From: Alphaproteobacteria bacterium
Lineage (GTDB): Bacteria > Pseudomonadota > Alphaproteobacteria > UBA8366 > Aestuariispiraceae
Length of the DNA: 64,000 nucleotides
Direction of reading: 5' to 3'
Assembly: GCA_033344895.1 (NCBI GenBank)
Contig: JAWPMN010000001.1
Span: 248,001-312,000, forward strand
Shown here: positions 14,733-24,615 of the stretch, one piece after another
Position numbering within the stretch: position 1 is the stretch's first letter
How the letters are laid out: every line of letters begins with the position of its first letter
The notes under the pieces: generated by a model
The model's database searches: none
What the model was told of the DNA's origin: nothing
What the model saw: the letters and a program-made list of their open reading frames with translations, nothing else
Position numbers and translations under genes: made by a program

Positions 14733-16406
14733 TCAATTGCCGAGAATACCGGGAAGGCGAAGCCCGTTCTCCTTGGCGCAATCGATCGCAATGTCATAGC
14801 CGGCATCGGCATGGCGCATGACGCCGGTCGCCGGATCGTTCCACAAAACGCGTTCGACCCGCTGGGCCGCATCGTCCGAGCCGTCGCAGCAGATCACCAT
14901 GCCGGAATGCTGACTGAAGCCCATGCCGACCCCACCGCCATGGTGCAGCGAAACCCAGGTCGCCCCGGACGCGCAGTTCAACAGCGCGTTCAGCAGTGGC
15001 CAGTCTGACACGGCATCGGACCCGTCCTTCATGCCTTCCGTTTCGCGGTTGGGGCTGGCGACGGAGCCGCTGTCCAGATGATCGCGGCCGATCACCACCG
15101 GCGCCTTCAACTCCCCGTTCTTCACCATCTCGTTGAAGGCGAGGCCGAGGCGGTGGCGCTGACCCAGGCCGACCCAGCAGATGCGAGCCGGCAGGCCCTG
15201 GAAGGAAATCCGCTCCCGCGCCATGTCGAGCCAGTTATGCAGATGCTCGTCGTCCGGGATCAGTTCCTTCACCTTCTGATCGGTCTTGTAGATGTCCTCC
15301 GGATCGCCGGACAGCGCGCACCAGCGGAACGGCCCGATCCCCTTGCAGAAGAGCGGGCGAATATAGGCCGGTACGAAACCGGGGAAGTCGAAGGCGTTCT
15401 CTAGCCCCTCTTCCTTCGCGACCTGGCGGATGTTGTTGCCGTAATCCAGGGTCGGCACGCCCGCCGCGTGGAATTTCAGCATCGCTTCGACATGGACGCG
15501 CATGGAGGCGCGGGCCGCCTTCTCCACCGCCGCCGGATCGCTTTCGCGCTTTTCCTTCCACTCGGCCATGGTCCAGCCCTGCGGCAGGTAGCCGTTGATC
15601 GGATCATGGGCGGAGGTCTGGTCGGTGACGATGTCCGGACGCACGCCGCGCTCGGCCAGTTCGGTGAAGACGTCGGCGGCATTGCCCAGCAGACCGACCG
15701 ACTTCGCCTCGCCCGCCTTGGTCCAGCGGTCGATCATCTCCAGCGCCTCGTCCAGGGTTTCGGCGCGTTCATCGACATAGCGGGTACGAATGCGGAAATC
15801 GATGCGGTCGGAATCGCACTCCACGGCCAGGCAGCAGGCCCCGGCCATGACAGCGGCCAGGGGCTGCGCGCCGCCCATGCCGCCCAGGCCGCCGGTCAGG
15901 ATCCACTTGCCGGTCAGGTCGCCGTTATAGTGCTGGCGCCCGGCCTCGACGAAGGTCTCGTAAGTGCCCTGGACGATGCCCTGGGAGCCGATATAGATCC
16001 ACGACCCGGCGGTCATCTGGCCGTACATCATCAGGCCGACCTTATCGAGCTTATGGAAATGCTCCCAGGTTGCCCAATGCGGCACCAGATTGGAGTTGGC
16101 AATCAGGACCCGCGGTGCGTCCTTGTGGGTCTTGAAGACGCCGACCGGCTTGCCCGACTGCACGACCAGGGTCTCGGTCTCGTCCAGCGTCTTCAGCGAA
16201 TCCGTGATCATGTCGAAATCGTTCCAGGTCCGCGCGGCCCGACCGATGCCGCCATAGACGACCAGTTCATTCGGGTTCTCCGCGACCTCCGGATCCAGGT
16301 TGTTCATTATCATCCGGTAGGGCGCTTCGGTGACCCAGCTCTTGCAGTTCAATTCGGCGCCATGCGGGGCACGAACGGTTCGGGTGTTGTGGCGCGGGTT
16401 CGACAT
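14733..16406 (-). CDS. hutU: urocanate hydratase
   Basis: A 557-residue urocanase, which adds water to urocanate to give imidazolonepropionate using tightly bound NAD+. Family segments are [19 protein letters not shown] (NAD-binding), [17 protein letters not shown], and [14 protein letters not shown] with the active-site cysteine. The C-terminal [19 protein letters not shown] is also diagnostic. ATG 16406 (MSNPRHNTR) has AAGGA upstream; the longer start at 16427 would remove that site. It follows hutH after 65 bases in a hutI-H-U unit. Confidence 0.98.
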   Translation of the reverse strand: MSNPRHNTRTVRAPHGAELNCKSWVTEAPYRMIMNNLDPEVAENPNELVVYGGIGRAARTWNDFDMITDSLKTLDETETLVVQSGKPVGVFKTHKDAPRVLIANSNLVPHWATWEHFHKLDKVGLMMYGQMTAGSWIYIGSQGIVQGTYETFVEAGRQHYNGDLTGKWILTGGLGGMGGAQPLAAVMAGACCLAVECDSDRIDFRIRTRYVDERAETLDEALEMIDRWTKAGEAKSVGLLGNAADVFTELAERGVRPDIVTDQTSAHDPINGYLPQGWTMAEWKEKRESDPAAVEKAARASMRVHVEAMLKFHAAGVPTLDYGNNIRQVAKEEGLENAFDFPGFVPAYIRPLFCKGIGPFRWCALSGDPEDIYKTDQKVKELIPDDEHLHNWLDMARERISFQGLPARICWVGLGQRHRLGLAFNEMVKNGELKAPVVIGRDHLDSGSVASPNRETEGMKDGSDAVSDWPLLNALLNCASGATWVSLHHGGGVGMGFSQHSGMVICCDGSDDAAQRVERVLWNDPATGVMRHADAGYDIAIDCAKENGLRLPGILGN

Positions 16407-16471
16407 GACGGTCATTCCTTCGTTCAAAGTCGCTTCGTCTCTAGTCCTGCCCAGGCAGGTGATTTCATCCT

Positions 16472-18034
16472 TCAGCCCATGCCGCCGGCAAGACGCGGGA
16501 AGATATCCCGCCCTGCTGCGCGCACCGGGTTGCCCGACCGGACCAGGCCGGCGGCCAGGATCAGGTCGCCGGACATGTAACGGTCTTCCTTCAGCGCCGG
16601 GACTTCATCGCGGACGCTCTGCAGCACCGCCTTCAGACGCGGGCTGGTGGTCAGCGGTGCGCGGAATTCGACGCCCTGCGCCGCCATCAGCAATTCGATG
16701 CCAACGATCTGTTCCAGGTTCCGGTTCATATCCATCAGACGGCGCGCGCCGTGGCAGGCCATGGAGACATGGTCTTCCTGGTTCGCGCTTGTCGGTGTCG
16801 AATCGACAGAGGCCGGGTTGGCGCGCTGCTTGTTTTCGGAGTACAGCGCCGCGGCGGTTACTTCCGCGATCATGAAGCCCGAATTGACGCCCGGATCCGG
16901 CGTCAGGAAAGGCGGCAAACCGAAATTCAGCGCCGGATCCACCAGCATGGCGATGCGCCGCTCCGTGATGGAGCCGACTTCCGCGATAACCAGCGCCAGT
17001 TGGTCGGCGGCAAAGGCAACCGGCTCGGCGTGGAAGTTACCGCCTGAGATGATCCCATCGTTGCCGCTCATCACCAGCGGATTGTCGGTCACCGCGTTGG
17101 CCTCGGTTTCCAGTGTCTTGGCGCAGTGGCGGATCAGGTCGAGGCAGGCGCCCATGACCTGCGGCTGGCAACGGATACAATACGGATCCTGGACCCGCTC
17201 ATCGTCGATGGCGTGGCTCTCCCGGATCTCGCTGCCCTCCATCAAGGCGCGCAGCGCATGGGCCGCATCGATCTGGCCCTGATGGCCGCGCAGGGTGTGA
17301 ATTTCCGGATGGAAGGGGGCGCTGGACCCCATGGCGGCATCGGTCGCCAGGGCACCGGATGCCAGGGCTGCCCGGAAGGCGCGGTGCGCATCGTACAGGC
17401 CTGCAAGGGCCAATGCCGTCGACACCTGCGTCCCGTTGATCAGGGCAAGGCCTTCCTTTGGCCCCAGTTCGATGGGGGACAGGCCGGCCTCGCGCAGCGC
17501 CTGAGCCCCGGCCATGCGTTCATTTCGATAGACCGCTTCACCCTCACCGATCATCACCGCGCTCATATGCGCCAGGGGTGCGAGGTCGCCACTGGCCCCG
17601 ACCGATCCCTGGCCCGGAATGACCGGCAGGACGCCGCGGATCAGCATGTCCTGCAGCAATTCGATCAGTCCCCAGCGCACGCCCGATGCGCCGCGCCCCA
17701 GCGAGATCAGCTTCAGCGCCATGACCAGCCGAACGACTTCCGGCGGCAGCGGGTCACCCACGCCGCTGGAATGGGACAGGATCAGATTGCGCTGCAACCG
17801 CGCCGTATCCGCGGGTGCAATCCGCTTCTGGGCCAGTTTGCCGAAGCCGGTGTTGACGCCATAGACCGGATCCGCCCCGTTGGCCGCCGCCGTCACCTTG
17901 TCGGCCGCGGCGCGTACCGCCGCCTGACAGGATTCGTCCAGTCGGGCGCCCGCACCGTCCCGGTAGATCAGGCGCAGCGTGTCGATATCGACTTTGCCAG
18001 GAACAAGGGTCAGGACCGTATCGGCCTGGGTCAT
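16472..18034 (-). CDS. hutH: histidine ammonia-lyase
   Basis: A 520-residue MIO-dependent lyase that deaminates histidine to urocanate. The self-cyclising Ala147-Ser148-Gly149 is visible in [15 protein letters not shown]. Other family marks are [11 protein letters not shown] and [15 protein letters not shown], and [13 protein letters not shown] near the C-terminus. The start ATG 18034 overlaps the hutI stop (ATGA). The open frame extends upstream to 18295 inside hutI and that extension was rejected. Confidence 0.98.
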   Translation of the reverse strand: MTQADTVLTLVPGKVDIDTLRLIYRDGAGARLDESCQAAVRAAADKVTAAANGADPVYGVNTGFGKLAQKRIAPADTARLQRNLILSHSSGVGDPLPPEVVRLVMALKLISLGRGASGVRWGLIELLQDMLIRGVLPVIPGQGSVGASGDLAPLAHMSAVMIGEGEAVYRNERMAGAQALREAGLSPIELGPKEGLALINGTQVSTALALAGLYDAHRAFRAALASGALATDAAMGSSAPFHPEIHTLRGHQGQIDAAHALRALMEGSEIRESHAIDDERVQDPYCIRCQPQVMGACLDLIRHCAKTLETEANAVTDNPLVMSGNDGIISGGNFHAEPVAFAADQLALVIAEVGSITERRIAMLVDPALNFGLPPFLTPDPGVNSGFMIAEVTAAALYSENKQRANPASVDSTPTSANQEDHVSMACHGARRLMDMNRNLEQIVGIELLMAAQGVEFRAPLTTSPRLKAVLQSVRDEVPALKEDRYMSGDLILAAGLVRSGNPVRAAGRDIFPRLAGGMG

Positions 18035-19248
18035 GCTTCGCCTCCATAAATGCGACGTATAAGGGGATTGTAGCCAAAGCGATAGGCCAGTTCGGCTGGA
18101 TGTTCGATGTCCCACAGCGCGATGTCGGCGCGCTTGCCGGCTTCCAGCGTGCCGCGATCCTTCAGCAGGCCCAACGCCCGCGCCCCTTCGCGTGTCATCC
18201 CGGCCAGAACCTCTTCCGGCGTCATGCGGAACAGGGTGCATGCCATGTTGAGCGCCAGCAGCGGCGAGAACATCGGCGAAGAGCCGGGATTGCAATCGGT
18301 CGCCACCGCAATCGGCACGCCCGCATCCCGAAGGCCCTGAAGCGGCGGCTGCTTGGTTTCGCGCAAGGTGTAGAAGGCGCCGGGCAGCAGGACGGCAACC
18401 GTCCCGGATTCCGCCATCGCCGCGATGCCCGCCGCGTCGAGATATTCCAGATGATCCGCAGACAGGGCCCTGAACCCGGCGGCCAGAGCCGTGCCGCCCA
18501 GATTGGACAATTGTTCCGCATGCAGCTTCACGGGAATACCCAGATCGCTGGCGGTCTCAAAAACGCGGGCGACCTGAACCGGACTGAAAGCAATGGTCTC
18601 GCAAAAGGCATCGACCGCATCGACAAGGCCCTCGTCATGCGCCTGTGGCAGCATCTCCTTGCAGATCAGGTCGATATAGCTGTCGGCATCATCCTTGTAT
18701 TCCGGCGGGATGGCATGGGCGGCCAGGAAGGTCGTGACGATTGTAACGTCGCGTTCGGCGCCAAGTCGGCGCGCCGCCCGCAACATCTTCAATTCGTCCG
18801 CGGTGGTCAGGCCGTAACCCGATTTGATCTCGACGACGCCCGCGCCTTCATCAATGAAGGATTCAAGCCGCGGCAGGGCCGATTCGACCAGCTCCTCCTC
18901 AGAAGCGTCCCGCGTGGCGGTCACGGTGGACAGGATACCGCCGCCTGCCCGGGCGATCTCCTCGTAGCTGGCCCCCTGAAGGCGCAGTTCGAATTCCCGC
19001 GCGCGGTTGCCGCCATAGACCATATGCGTGTGGCAATCGATCAGGGCCGGGGTCGCCAGGGCACGACCGCCCTTCTCGACCGGCCAGTCGGCGAAGCGTG
19101 TCGGCAGCCGTTCGCGCGGGCCGCTGTAAACAATGCGCCCATCCTGGATCGCCAGCGCCCCGTCTTCGATGAGGCCGTACGGTTTGTCCCCCGCGGCCAT
19201 GGTGGCTAGTCGGATTTCGCTGAGTACGAAACCACCATCCGATGTCAT
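18031..19248 (-). CDS. hutI: imidazolonepropionase
   Basis: A 405-residue amidohydrolase-fold enzyme that hydrolyses imidazolonepropionate to formiminoglutamate. Metal-binding motifs [10 protein letters not shown] and [10 protein letters not shown] are present, along with [18 protein letters not shown] and [15 protein letters not shown] 19248 gives the normal family length; the open frame runs to 19434 across the intergenic region. First gene of the hutI-H-U unit, divergent from hutF, with operator-like elements between. Confidence 0.98.
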   Translation of the reverse strand: MTSDGGFVLSEIRLATMAAGDKPYGLIEDGALAIQDGRIVYSGPRERLPTRFADWPVEKGGRALATPALIDCHTHMVYGGNRAREFELRLQGASYEEIARAGGGILSTVTATRDASEEELVESALPRLESFIDEGAGVVEIKSGYGLTTADELKMLRAARRLGAERDVTIVTTFLAAHAIPPEYKDDADSYIDLICKEMLPQAHDEGLVDAVDAFCETIAFSPVQVARVFETASDLGIPVKLHAEQLSNLGGTALAAGFRALSADHLEYLDAAGIAAMAESGTVAVLLPGAFYTLRETKQPPLQGLRDAGVPIAVATDCNPGSSPMFSPLLALNMACTLFRMTPEEVLAGMTREGARALGLLKDRGTLEAGKRADIALWDIEHPAELAYRFGYNPLIRRIYGGEA

Positions 19249-19272
19249 GATCGATACCCCCGGTTCGCTATA

Positions 19273-19371
19273 TTGTGCAGACAAGAGCGTTGCACGATCA
19301 TGGCACAGGTCAAACCCCTTGCCGCCGTTGCCGCATTTTGTATAGTCATAACAGTTTTTATGTCCAGACAA
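19273..19371. promoter_or_regulatory. candidate HutC operators between hutI and hutF
   Basis: TTGT-GCAG-ACAA at 19273-19284 has perfect 4-bp arms. ATGTCCAGACAA at 19360-19371 shares the CAGACAA half, and TTGTATAGTCAT at 19338-19349 resembles the other half. The 138-base divergent spacer serves both hut units, and a HutC-type regulator is encoded nearby, so these are reasonable binding sites. The exact HutC site in this lineage is not known to me. Confidence 0.4.
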
Positions 19372-19386
19372 AAAATGGAGCATGCA

Positions 19387-20751
19387 GTGACCGGACTTTT
19401 CTGCGACTGGGCCCTTCTGCCCGACGGGTGGCACGCCAATGTCCGGATCGGGATCGGCTCGGATGGTCGGATAGCCGAAATTGCCCGGAATTCAGCAGCG
19501 CAGGAGGACGATCTGCGCATGACGAACGGCCTGGCAGTGCCCGCCCCGGGCAACCTGCATTCCCACGCCTTTCAGCGCGCCATGGCCGGCCATGCAGAGA
19601 TCAAGGGCAGCGGCGAGGACAGTTTCTGGACCTGGCGGGAAACCATGTACGGCTTCCTCGGCAAACTGACGCCCGACGATGTCGAAGCGATCGCCGGTCA
19701 GGTTTACATGGAGATGCTGGAGGCCGGTTATGCTGCGGTCGGGGAGTTTCACTACCTGCACCACCAGCCGGACGGCAGCGACTACGACAATGCCGCGGAA
19801 ATGGCGCAGAGCGTCGCCGCCGGCGCGGCCGCCAGCGGGATCGGGTTGACCCTGTTGCCGGTGCTCTATGCCCGCGGCGGAGTCCATAACGAGGAGCTGA
19901 ACGACCGCCAGAGACGTTTCGGCTGCAACATTGACCGCTACGCGCGTCTTCACGGTGAAATCCAACTGCCGACACCGGATTCGGTACTGGGGGTCGCGGC
20001 TCATTCCCTGCGCGCCGTCCCGCCGGAGATGCTTGATCCACTGACCAGAGAGTTCGGCAACGGCCCCGTCCACATCCATATTGCCGAGCAGACGGCAGAG
20101 GTCGAGGCGGTCGAGGCCGCCTATGGCGCCCGACCGGTTGCCTGGCTGATGGATAATGCCGAAGTCGATCGTCGCTGGTGTCTCGTCCACGCGACACACA
20201 TGCTGCCCGGCGAAACCGAGGCGCTGGCCCGTAGCGGCGCCGTGGCCGGTCTGTGTCCGATTACCGAAGGCAATCTGGGCGACGGGATCTTCGACGGGCG
20301 CCGCTTCGTCGAAAACGGCGGTGCCTACGGCGTTGGCAGCGATTCGAATGTGCGCATCGAGCTGACCGAGGAACTGCGTGTCCTGGAATATTCCCAGCGC
20401 TTCAAGGACCGCCGCCGCACCGTCTTGCGCGACGGTCCCGGTTCCGTCGGTGAGGCAATGTACCGGGCCGTAACGGCCGGTGGTGCCCAGGCACTGGGCC
20501 GCGGCGCAGGCACGTTGGAAGTCGGGCAATGGGCCGACATCACCGTACTGGACGCCGATGAGATCCTGCCCTTCGTGCCCGGGCCGGCGCAGTGGCTGGA
20601 TCACTGGATCTTTGTTGCCGGTGACCGCGCCGTCCGGGATGTGTGGTCGGCAGGCCGTCATGTGGTACAAGAGGGCAAACACAGAAGAAGAAGCGCCATC
20701 GCGAAACGTTTCCGCGATACCGTAGCGCACCTGATGGAGGACAGTGTTTGA
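19387..20751 (+). CDS. hutF: formimidoylglutamate deiminase
   Basis: A 454-residue amidohydrolase that deiminates formiminoglutamate to N-formylglutamate, the first step of the five-step hut route. Metal motifs are [15 protein letters not shown], the His of LVHATHM and the Asp of [13 protein letters not shown] place the start at GTG 19387, which has GGAG at 19377-19380. ATG 19375 and ATG 19360 are in frame, but [15 protein letters not shown] is where family members begin. The partner N-formylglutamate deformylase (HutG) is not in the window. It overlaps hutC at the stop. Confidence 0.95.
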   Translation: MTGLFCDWALLPDGWHANVRIGIGSDGRIAEIARNSAAQEDDLRMTNGLAVPAPGNLHSHAFQRAMAGHAEIKGSGEDSFWTWRETMYGFLGKLTPDDVEAIAGQVYMEMLEAGYAAVGEFHYLHHQPDGSDYDNAAEMAQSVAAGAAASGIGLTLLPVLYARGGVHNEELNDRQRRFGCNIDRYARLHGEIQLPTPDSVLGVAAHSLRAVPPEMLDPLTREFGNGPVHIHIAEQTAEVEAVEAAYGARPVAWLMDNAEVDRRWCLVHATHMLPGETEALARSGAVAGLCPITEGNLGDGIFDGRRFVENGGAYGVGSDSNVRIELTEELRVLEYSQRFKDRRRTVLRDGPGSVGEAMYRAVTAGGAQALGRGAGTLEVGQWADITVLDADEILPFVPGPAQWLDHWIFVAGDRAVRDVWSAGRHVVQEGKHRRRSAIAKRFRDTVAHLMEDSV

Positions 20752-21455
20752 CCGAGGTCGCCCCCTATCAGCGGATCAAGCACGATCTGCGCGACCGCAT
20801 TCATACCGGTCATTGGCGACCCGGGGACACGATTCCCGGCGAGATGCAGTTGGCGGAGGAATTCGGCTGCGCCCGTGCGACGGTGCATCGTGCCCTACGC
20901 GAACTGGCGGAAGAAGGCGTACTGGAACGCCGCCGCAAAACCGGCACGCGGGTCGCGTATCCCAAGGGCCGCAGCCTCGCCCTGGACATCCCGCTGGTTC
21001 AGGACGAAATCCGCGCCACCGGGGCCGAATACCAGTACCGCCTGCTGCACCGGGCGGTCGAGGCGCTGCCTGCCATGGCGGCGATGGCGCTGGATCGCGC
21101 AACAGGGGAACAGGCCCTGCACCTGCAATGCCTGCACTTCGCCGATCGGCGCCCCTATCAATTCGAGGATCGCTGGATCGACCCGCAGACCGTGCCGGAA
21201 TGCATCGAGGAATCCTTTGCGGAGAACGGCCCGAATCCCTGGCTGGTTCGGAACATTCCCTGGACCGACGCGGAACATACGATTTCCGCCGACATCGCCA
21301 ACGAGACCGTGGCAGAGATTCTCGACATCCCGGTCGGCGATCCTGTTCTGATCGTGGAGCGGCGTACCTGGAACGACAAGGGCCCGGTCACGGTGGTCCG
21401 TTTCCATCATCCCGGCCGGACCCACCGGCTGCGCACCCCCTTCGCCACCCGCTAG
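20748..21455 (+). CDS. hutC: histidine utilization repressor HutC (GntR family, UTRA domain)
   Basis: A 235-residue GntR/HutC-type regulator. The N-terminal winged helix (PYQRIKHDLRDRIHTGHW, then LAEEFGCARATVHRALREL) is followed by a UTRA effector domain (residues about 90-235). In it, RRTWNDKGPVTVVRFHHPG is typical of HutC. Urocanate is the usual inducer. The start is TTG 20748, which overlaps the hutF TGA and has GGAGG at 20736-20740; the ATG at 20643 lies inside hutF. It is expected to repress both hut units and itself. Confidence 0.94.
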   Translation: MTEVAPYQRIKHDLRDRIHTGHWRPGDTIPGEMQLAEEFGCARATVHRALRELAEEGVLERRRKTGTRVAYPKGRSLALDIPLVQDEIRATGAEYQYRLLHRAVEALPAMAAMALDRATGEQALHLQCLHFADRRPYQFEDRWIDPQTVPECIEESFAENGPNPWLVRNIPWTDAEHTISADIANETVAEILDIPVGDPVLIVERRTWNDKGPVTVVRFHHPGRTHRLRTPFATR

Positions 21456-21465
21456 AGAACCCACA

Positions 21466-22467
21466 ATGAGCGACGATCTGCATTCGCCGGAATCCCTCAA
21501 GCGGCTTGCCGTAGATATCCTGACCCGTAACAGAACATCGAACCCCAATGCCGAATCCGTGGCGGATGCCTTGGTGTCGGCCCAGATCGACGGCCATGCA
21601 GGACACGGATTGTCCCGCCTGCCCTCCTATTCGGCCCAGGCGAACAGTGGAAAGGTCAACGGTTTCGCGGAACCGGTCGCAGACCGCGCCGGATCGGCCG
21701 CAGTCCGGATTGATGCCGGACATGGCTTCGCCTTCCCCGCTCTGGACCTCGCCCGGCGGGAGTTGCGCAGGATCGTGCCGGAGACCGGGATCGCCGCCGC
21801 AACGATATACCGAAGCCACCATTTCGGCGCTGCCGGACGACATGTGGAACTGTTGGCGCAGGACGGGCTGATCGGTCTCGTCCTCGGCAACAGCCCAAAG
21901 GCCATCGCGCCCTGGGGCGGCACCGCCGGCGTCTTCGGGACAAATCCGATTGCGTTTGCGGCACCGATGGGAACGACGGAACCGCCGCTGCTGATCGACT
22001 TGAGCCTGTCAAAGGTGGCGCGCGGCAAGATCATGGTCGCGTCGAAGAAGGGGGAGCCGATCCCAGAGGGCTGGGCCCTGGATGCCGACGGGAATCCGAC
22101 CACGAATGCGGAAGCGGCCCTGGAAGGCACCATGATCCCGATGGGCGACGCCAAGGGCGCGGCGCTTGTTCTTATGGTAGAGATTCTCGCCGCGGCCCTG
22201 TCCGGGGCGAATTTCGGCTTCGAAGCCAGTTCCTTCTTCTCCGCCGACGGCGATCCACCCGGAGTTGGCCAGACCCTGATCGCCTTCGATCCGGTCGCCC
22301 TGTCCGGCGGCTCCTTTGCCGAGCGGCTGCCCGTGCTTGTAAGGGCCATTCTCGACCAGCCGGGGACCCGACTGCCCGGTACGCGGCGGCTGGACAATCG
22401 CGCGGCAGCTCAGCAGGACGGCGTCCGCGTTCCAGCCGATCTCATGGCGGAACTCCAGGCGCTCTGA
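21466..22467 (+). CDS. Ldh family oxidoreductase (malate/L-lactate dehydrogenase type)
   Basis: A 333-residue NAD(P)-dependent oxidoreductase of the Ldh_2 (YlbC/DpkA) family, which is unrelated to classical lactate dehydrogenases. Visible marks are DGHAGHGLSRLPSYSAQ, the catalytic-region RSHHFGAAGRHVE and GTNPIAFAAPMG with LIDLSLSKVARGK. Family members reduce 2-oxo acids, ureidoglycolate or cyclic imines. It starts 10 bases after hutC, so it is likely in the hutF-hutC unit. A role on imidazolepyruvate/imidazolelactate or an imine is possible but is inference. Confidence 0.9.
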   Translation: MSDDLHSPESLKRLAVDILTRNRTSNPNAESVADALVSAQIDGHAGHGLSRLPSYSAQANSGKVNGFAEPVADRAGSAAVRIDAGHGFAFPALDLARRELRRIVPETGIAAATIYRSHHFGAAGRHVELLAQDGLIGLVLGNSPKAIAPWGGTAGVFGTNPIAFAAPMGTTEPPLLIDLSLSKVARGKIMVASKKGEPIPEGWALDADGNPTTNAEAALEGTMIPMGDAKGAALVLMVEILAAALSGANFGFEASSFFSADGDPPGVGQTLIAFDPVALSGGSFAERLPVLVRAILDQPGTRLPGTRRLDNRAAAQQDGVRVPADLMAELQAL

Positions 22468-22519
22468 GCTGGGACACAGCGCGATTGCACGTCACAATTG
22501 GCCCGCCTAGGCTGGATGG

Positions 22520-22909
22520 ATGGCTCAAGCTCCCGAACAGATTCCCGAGACCCTCTGGATAGAGGAAGAGGTCTACCGCCTCTTCACCGCGCCGCTTGCG
22601 CCGTGGCTGCGGGCACACGACCTGGCTTTCGAGCACCGGAGCGAAGCCTGCGCGCGCGGCTATATCGGGCGTTGGAAGATCGCCACGGGTGCCCTGTGGC
22701 TGATCGACCTGCACGGCTGGATTGACGGCAGACTGGTCAGGGTCCCCGATCTGTTTGACGGAGCCGCGGAGATCCGCGCCGATTGGTACTCCGGCGACAT
22801 CGTATTTGAACCCCCGCCCGATACGGTGGAAGAGGGCGCCATGGCGCGACAGCAGCGCGTCTATATAGATAGCGGGGCAATTCGCAGATCGCGACCGGCG
22901 CCGGGTTAG
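22520..22909 (+). CDS. conserved hypothetical protein with ADWYSG motif
   Basis: A 129-residue soluble protein with no named family that I can assign. The pattern ACARGYIGRWKIATGALWLIDL, then RVPDLF, then RADWYSGDI resembles a family of small proteins in gammaproteobacteria that share CxRGYxGTW and ADW(F/Y)SG; this is from memory. It has no signal peptide. It follows the Ldh gene by 52 bases on the same strand. Function unknown. Confidence 0.72.
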   Translation: MAQAPEQIPETLWIEEEVYRLFTAPLAPWLRAHDLAFEHRSEACARGYIGRWKIATGALWLIDLHGWIDGRLVRVPDLFDGAAEIRADWYSGDIVFEPPPDTVEEGAMARQQRVYIDSGAIRRSRPAPG

Positions 22910-23145
22910 GGGCGAAATCCCGAACGACCAATTGACCGATCGGGACCAGGCGCTCGGGTGGTGAGCCGTCAAGACATCCATCGCATTGAAAAGTCGTTGC
23001 TTATCGGGTTACGGCAAAATCAGTCTCACCTGTCCCCAATCATTCTCATGGGGAGATTTGCATCGCCGTTCCGCCAGCGTCGAGGTCTACCCGGCGAAGA
23101 AGCCCCGACGGGTGGAGCGCCCGACAGGACCACGAGCATGGCCCG

Positions 23146-23709
23146 TTATCGTATGGCCCCCAGATGATACAGGGACGACCGATCCATTGCCTTGAAGACG
23201 CGCAAGCGACCATCTTTCGGCGGCTGGGGCAGCAATAAGCGTGTGTAGCCCCACTCATCGCCTTCCAGGCACACATATCGGCGATCCGCCAGGCTCGGCT
23301 CACCGCCTTGAGCACAGGCGTTGAGGGCCTTCAGGACATCACGAGCGTCTCGTTGCTGAAAGAAATCGTTCACCGTCTTCCCTCGCAGTTCTCCGCCATA
23401 CAGTTCGCAGCAATAGGTACCGGCCAGGCGAATGACCGCATCGTCACCGCTCGGGGAAAGTTCGATCAACATCACAGTCGGCAATAGGGCTGGGGGAATT
23501 TCGAAAACATCAAGCTCCGTCGAGTCGCCTGCCTCACGGCGCAGCCTCCAGGCGGTGTATACGGACTCAAGATCCGGATAATCCCTGACGTCGGCGATCG
23601 ATCTTTCATAGTGTCGGACCCGCTCGCCATCTGACGTCGTGGCCCTGAAAATCTGGCTGTGGTTCCCGCCCCCGGCATCATGATCCGATGCAAACAACAC
23701 ACTGTTCAT
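23146..23709 (-). CDS. PAS_5-type single-domain protein
   Basis: A 187-residue soluble protein. Residues about 60-150 form a PAS fold of the PAS_5 type: IPPALLPTVMLIELSPSG, then AVIRLAGTYCCELYGGEL and RGKTVNDFF. There is no attached output domain, so it may be a stand-alone sensor or a cofactor-binding protein. ATG 23709 has GGAGGATAAA just upstream; ATG 23808 has none. A second PAS_5 protein lies at 41155-41649. It is followed by 236 bases without a gene (22910-23145), in which I see nothing convincing. Confidence 0.82.
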   Translation of the reverse strand: MNSVLFASDHDAGGGNHSQIFRATTSDGERVRHYERSIADVRDYPDLESVYTAWRLRREAGDSTELDVFEIPPALLPTVMLIELSPSGDDAVIRLAGTYCCELYGGELRGKTVNDFFQQRDARDVLKALNACAQGGEPSLADRRYVCLEGDEWGYTRLLLPQPPKDGRLRVFKAMDRSSLYHLGAIR

Positions 23710-23816
23710 TTTATCCTCCAGTTTCCGCGTACCTTTCTCTACGTCGTGATCGGGGGATTGGATTTCTTGAACGAATTCAGATCGGTAATCAGACCGTTTT
23801 CTGACCAAAAGAAAAC

Positions 23817-23838
23817 GGGCACCGCGATTGCGGTGCCC
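23817..23838 (-). terminator. rho-independent terminator of the peroxiredoxin gene
   Basis: A perfect 9-bp stem GGGCACCGC/GCGGTGCCC with a 4-nt loop lies 24 bases after the peroxiredoxin stop. On the minus strand it is followed by GTTTTCTTTTGG. Confidence 0.85.
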
Positions 23839-23861
23839 ATCGTCAAACTGCGTCGGCCAGA

Positions 23862-24392
23862 TTATGCAGCGGCCGCTTTGGCTTCCTTGAGGTAGCCCAG
23901 AACCGTGTCGACATCGCTGACCTCAAAGGGGTCGCCGGGCTTTTCCGGTTCGACGAACATTTTTTCGATCGTACCGTCGTTCACGACCATCGCGTAACGC
24001 CAGGAACGCGGACCGAAACCCAGATCCTTCTTGTCGGCCAGCAGTCCCATCTTTTCGGTGAACTCACCATTGCCGTCCGGGATGACCTTCAGCTCGTCAG
24101 TCACGCCCTGGTCCTTGGCCCAGGCGTTCATGACGAAACTGTCGTTGACCGACAGGCAGTAGATGTCGTCGACACCATGGGACTTCACTTCCTGGGACTT
24201 GATCATGAAGCCCGGCAGGTGAGTCGAGGAGCAGGTCGGCGTGAAAGCGCCCGGAAGGGCGAATACGACGACTCGCTTGCCGCCGAAAATGTCGTCGGTG
24301 GACACGTCTTTCCAGTCACCGTCGGCACGGGTACGGAAGGTTACGGACGGCACTTTATCGCCGGCTTTCTTGGCATTCGGGAAGTTGGTCAT
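23862..24392 (-). CDS. peroxiredoxin, Prx5 (AhpE/PMP20-like) family
   Basis: A 176-residue thiol peroxidase. The peroxidatic cysteine lies in [16 protein letters not shown], the canonical Prx5 PxxxTxxC context. The other marks are [23 protein letters not shown] and [16 protein letters not shown], whose Arg completes the active site. It reduces hydrogen and alkyl peroxides with glutaredoxin or thioredoxin. ATG 24392 (MTNFPNAKK) follows GGAGAGA. Inverted repeats lie about 95-140 bases upstream. Confidence 0.96.
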   Translation of the reverse strand: MTNFPNAKKAGDKVPSVTFRTRADGDWKDVSTDDIFGGKRVVVFALPGAFTPTCSSTHLPGFMIKSQEVKSHGVDDIYCLSVNDSFVMNAWAKDQGVTDELKVIPDGNGEFTEKMGLLADKKDLGFGPRSWRYAMVVNDGTIEKMFVEPEKPGDPFEVSDVDTVLGYLKEAKAAAA

Positions 24393-24486
24393 GCTCTCTC
24401 CTCCAATTGGTCTGAGCGTCGGCAGGACCGGATGATCAGCCCTGCAAAATTCAATGGGCACAATAGGCGCGCCCCATTATTAGAAC

Positions 24487-24530
24487 GCGTCTAATGTGCT
24501 TTCACGCGGAAGATAGTGCGTTTTAGACGC
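24487..24530. promoter_or_regulatory. inverted repeat upstream of the peroxiredoxin gene
   Basis: GCGTCTAA (24487-24494) and TTAGACGC (24523-24530) are exact inverted copies separated by 28 bases. Each also lies in a smaller palindrome: TTAGA-ACGCG-TCTAA and TGCGT-TTTAG-ACGCA. They lie between peroxiredoxin and argE, both on minus, and could be regulator sites or a structured leader. Confidence 0.35.
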
Positions 24531-24615
24531 ATTTCAATAAAAAATATCCGGCCATCGGAATTTTCCCGGAGGCACTCTTCCGTCCGGATGCTGCACGCGG
24601 TGATTTGAGAGAAAT

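Noticed and set aside
13523-14821. A 432-residue open frame antisense to dctP
   Set aside because: The sense frame has a Tat signal and TRAP motifs; the antisense frame does not.
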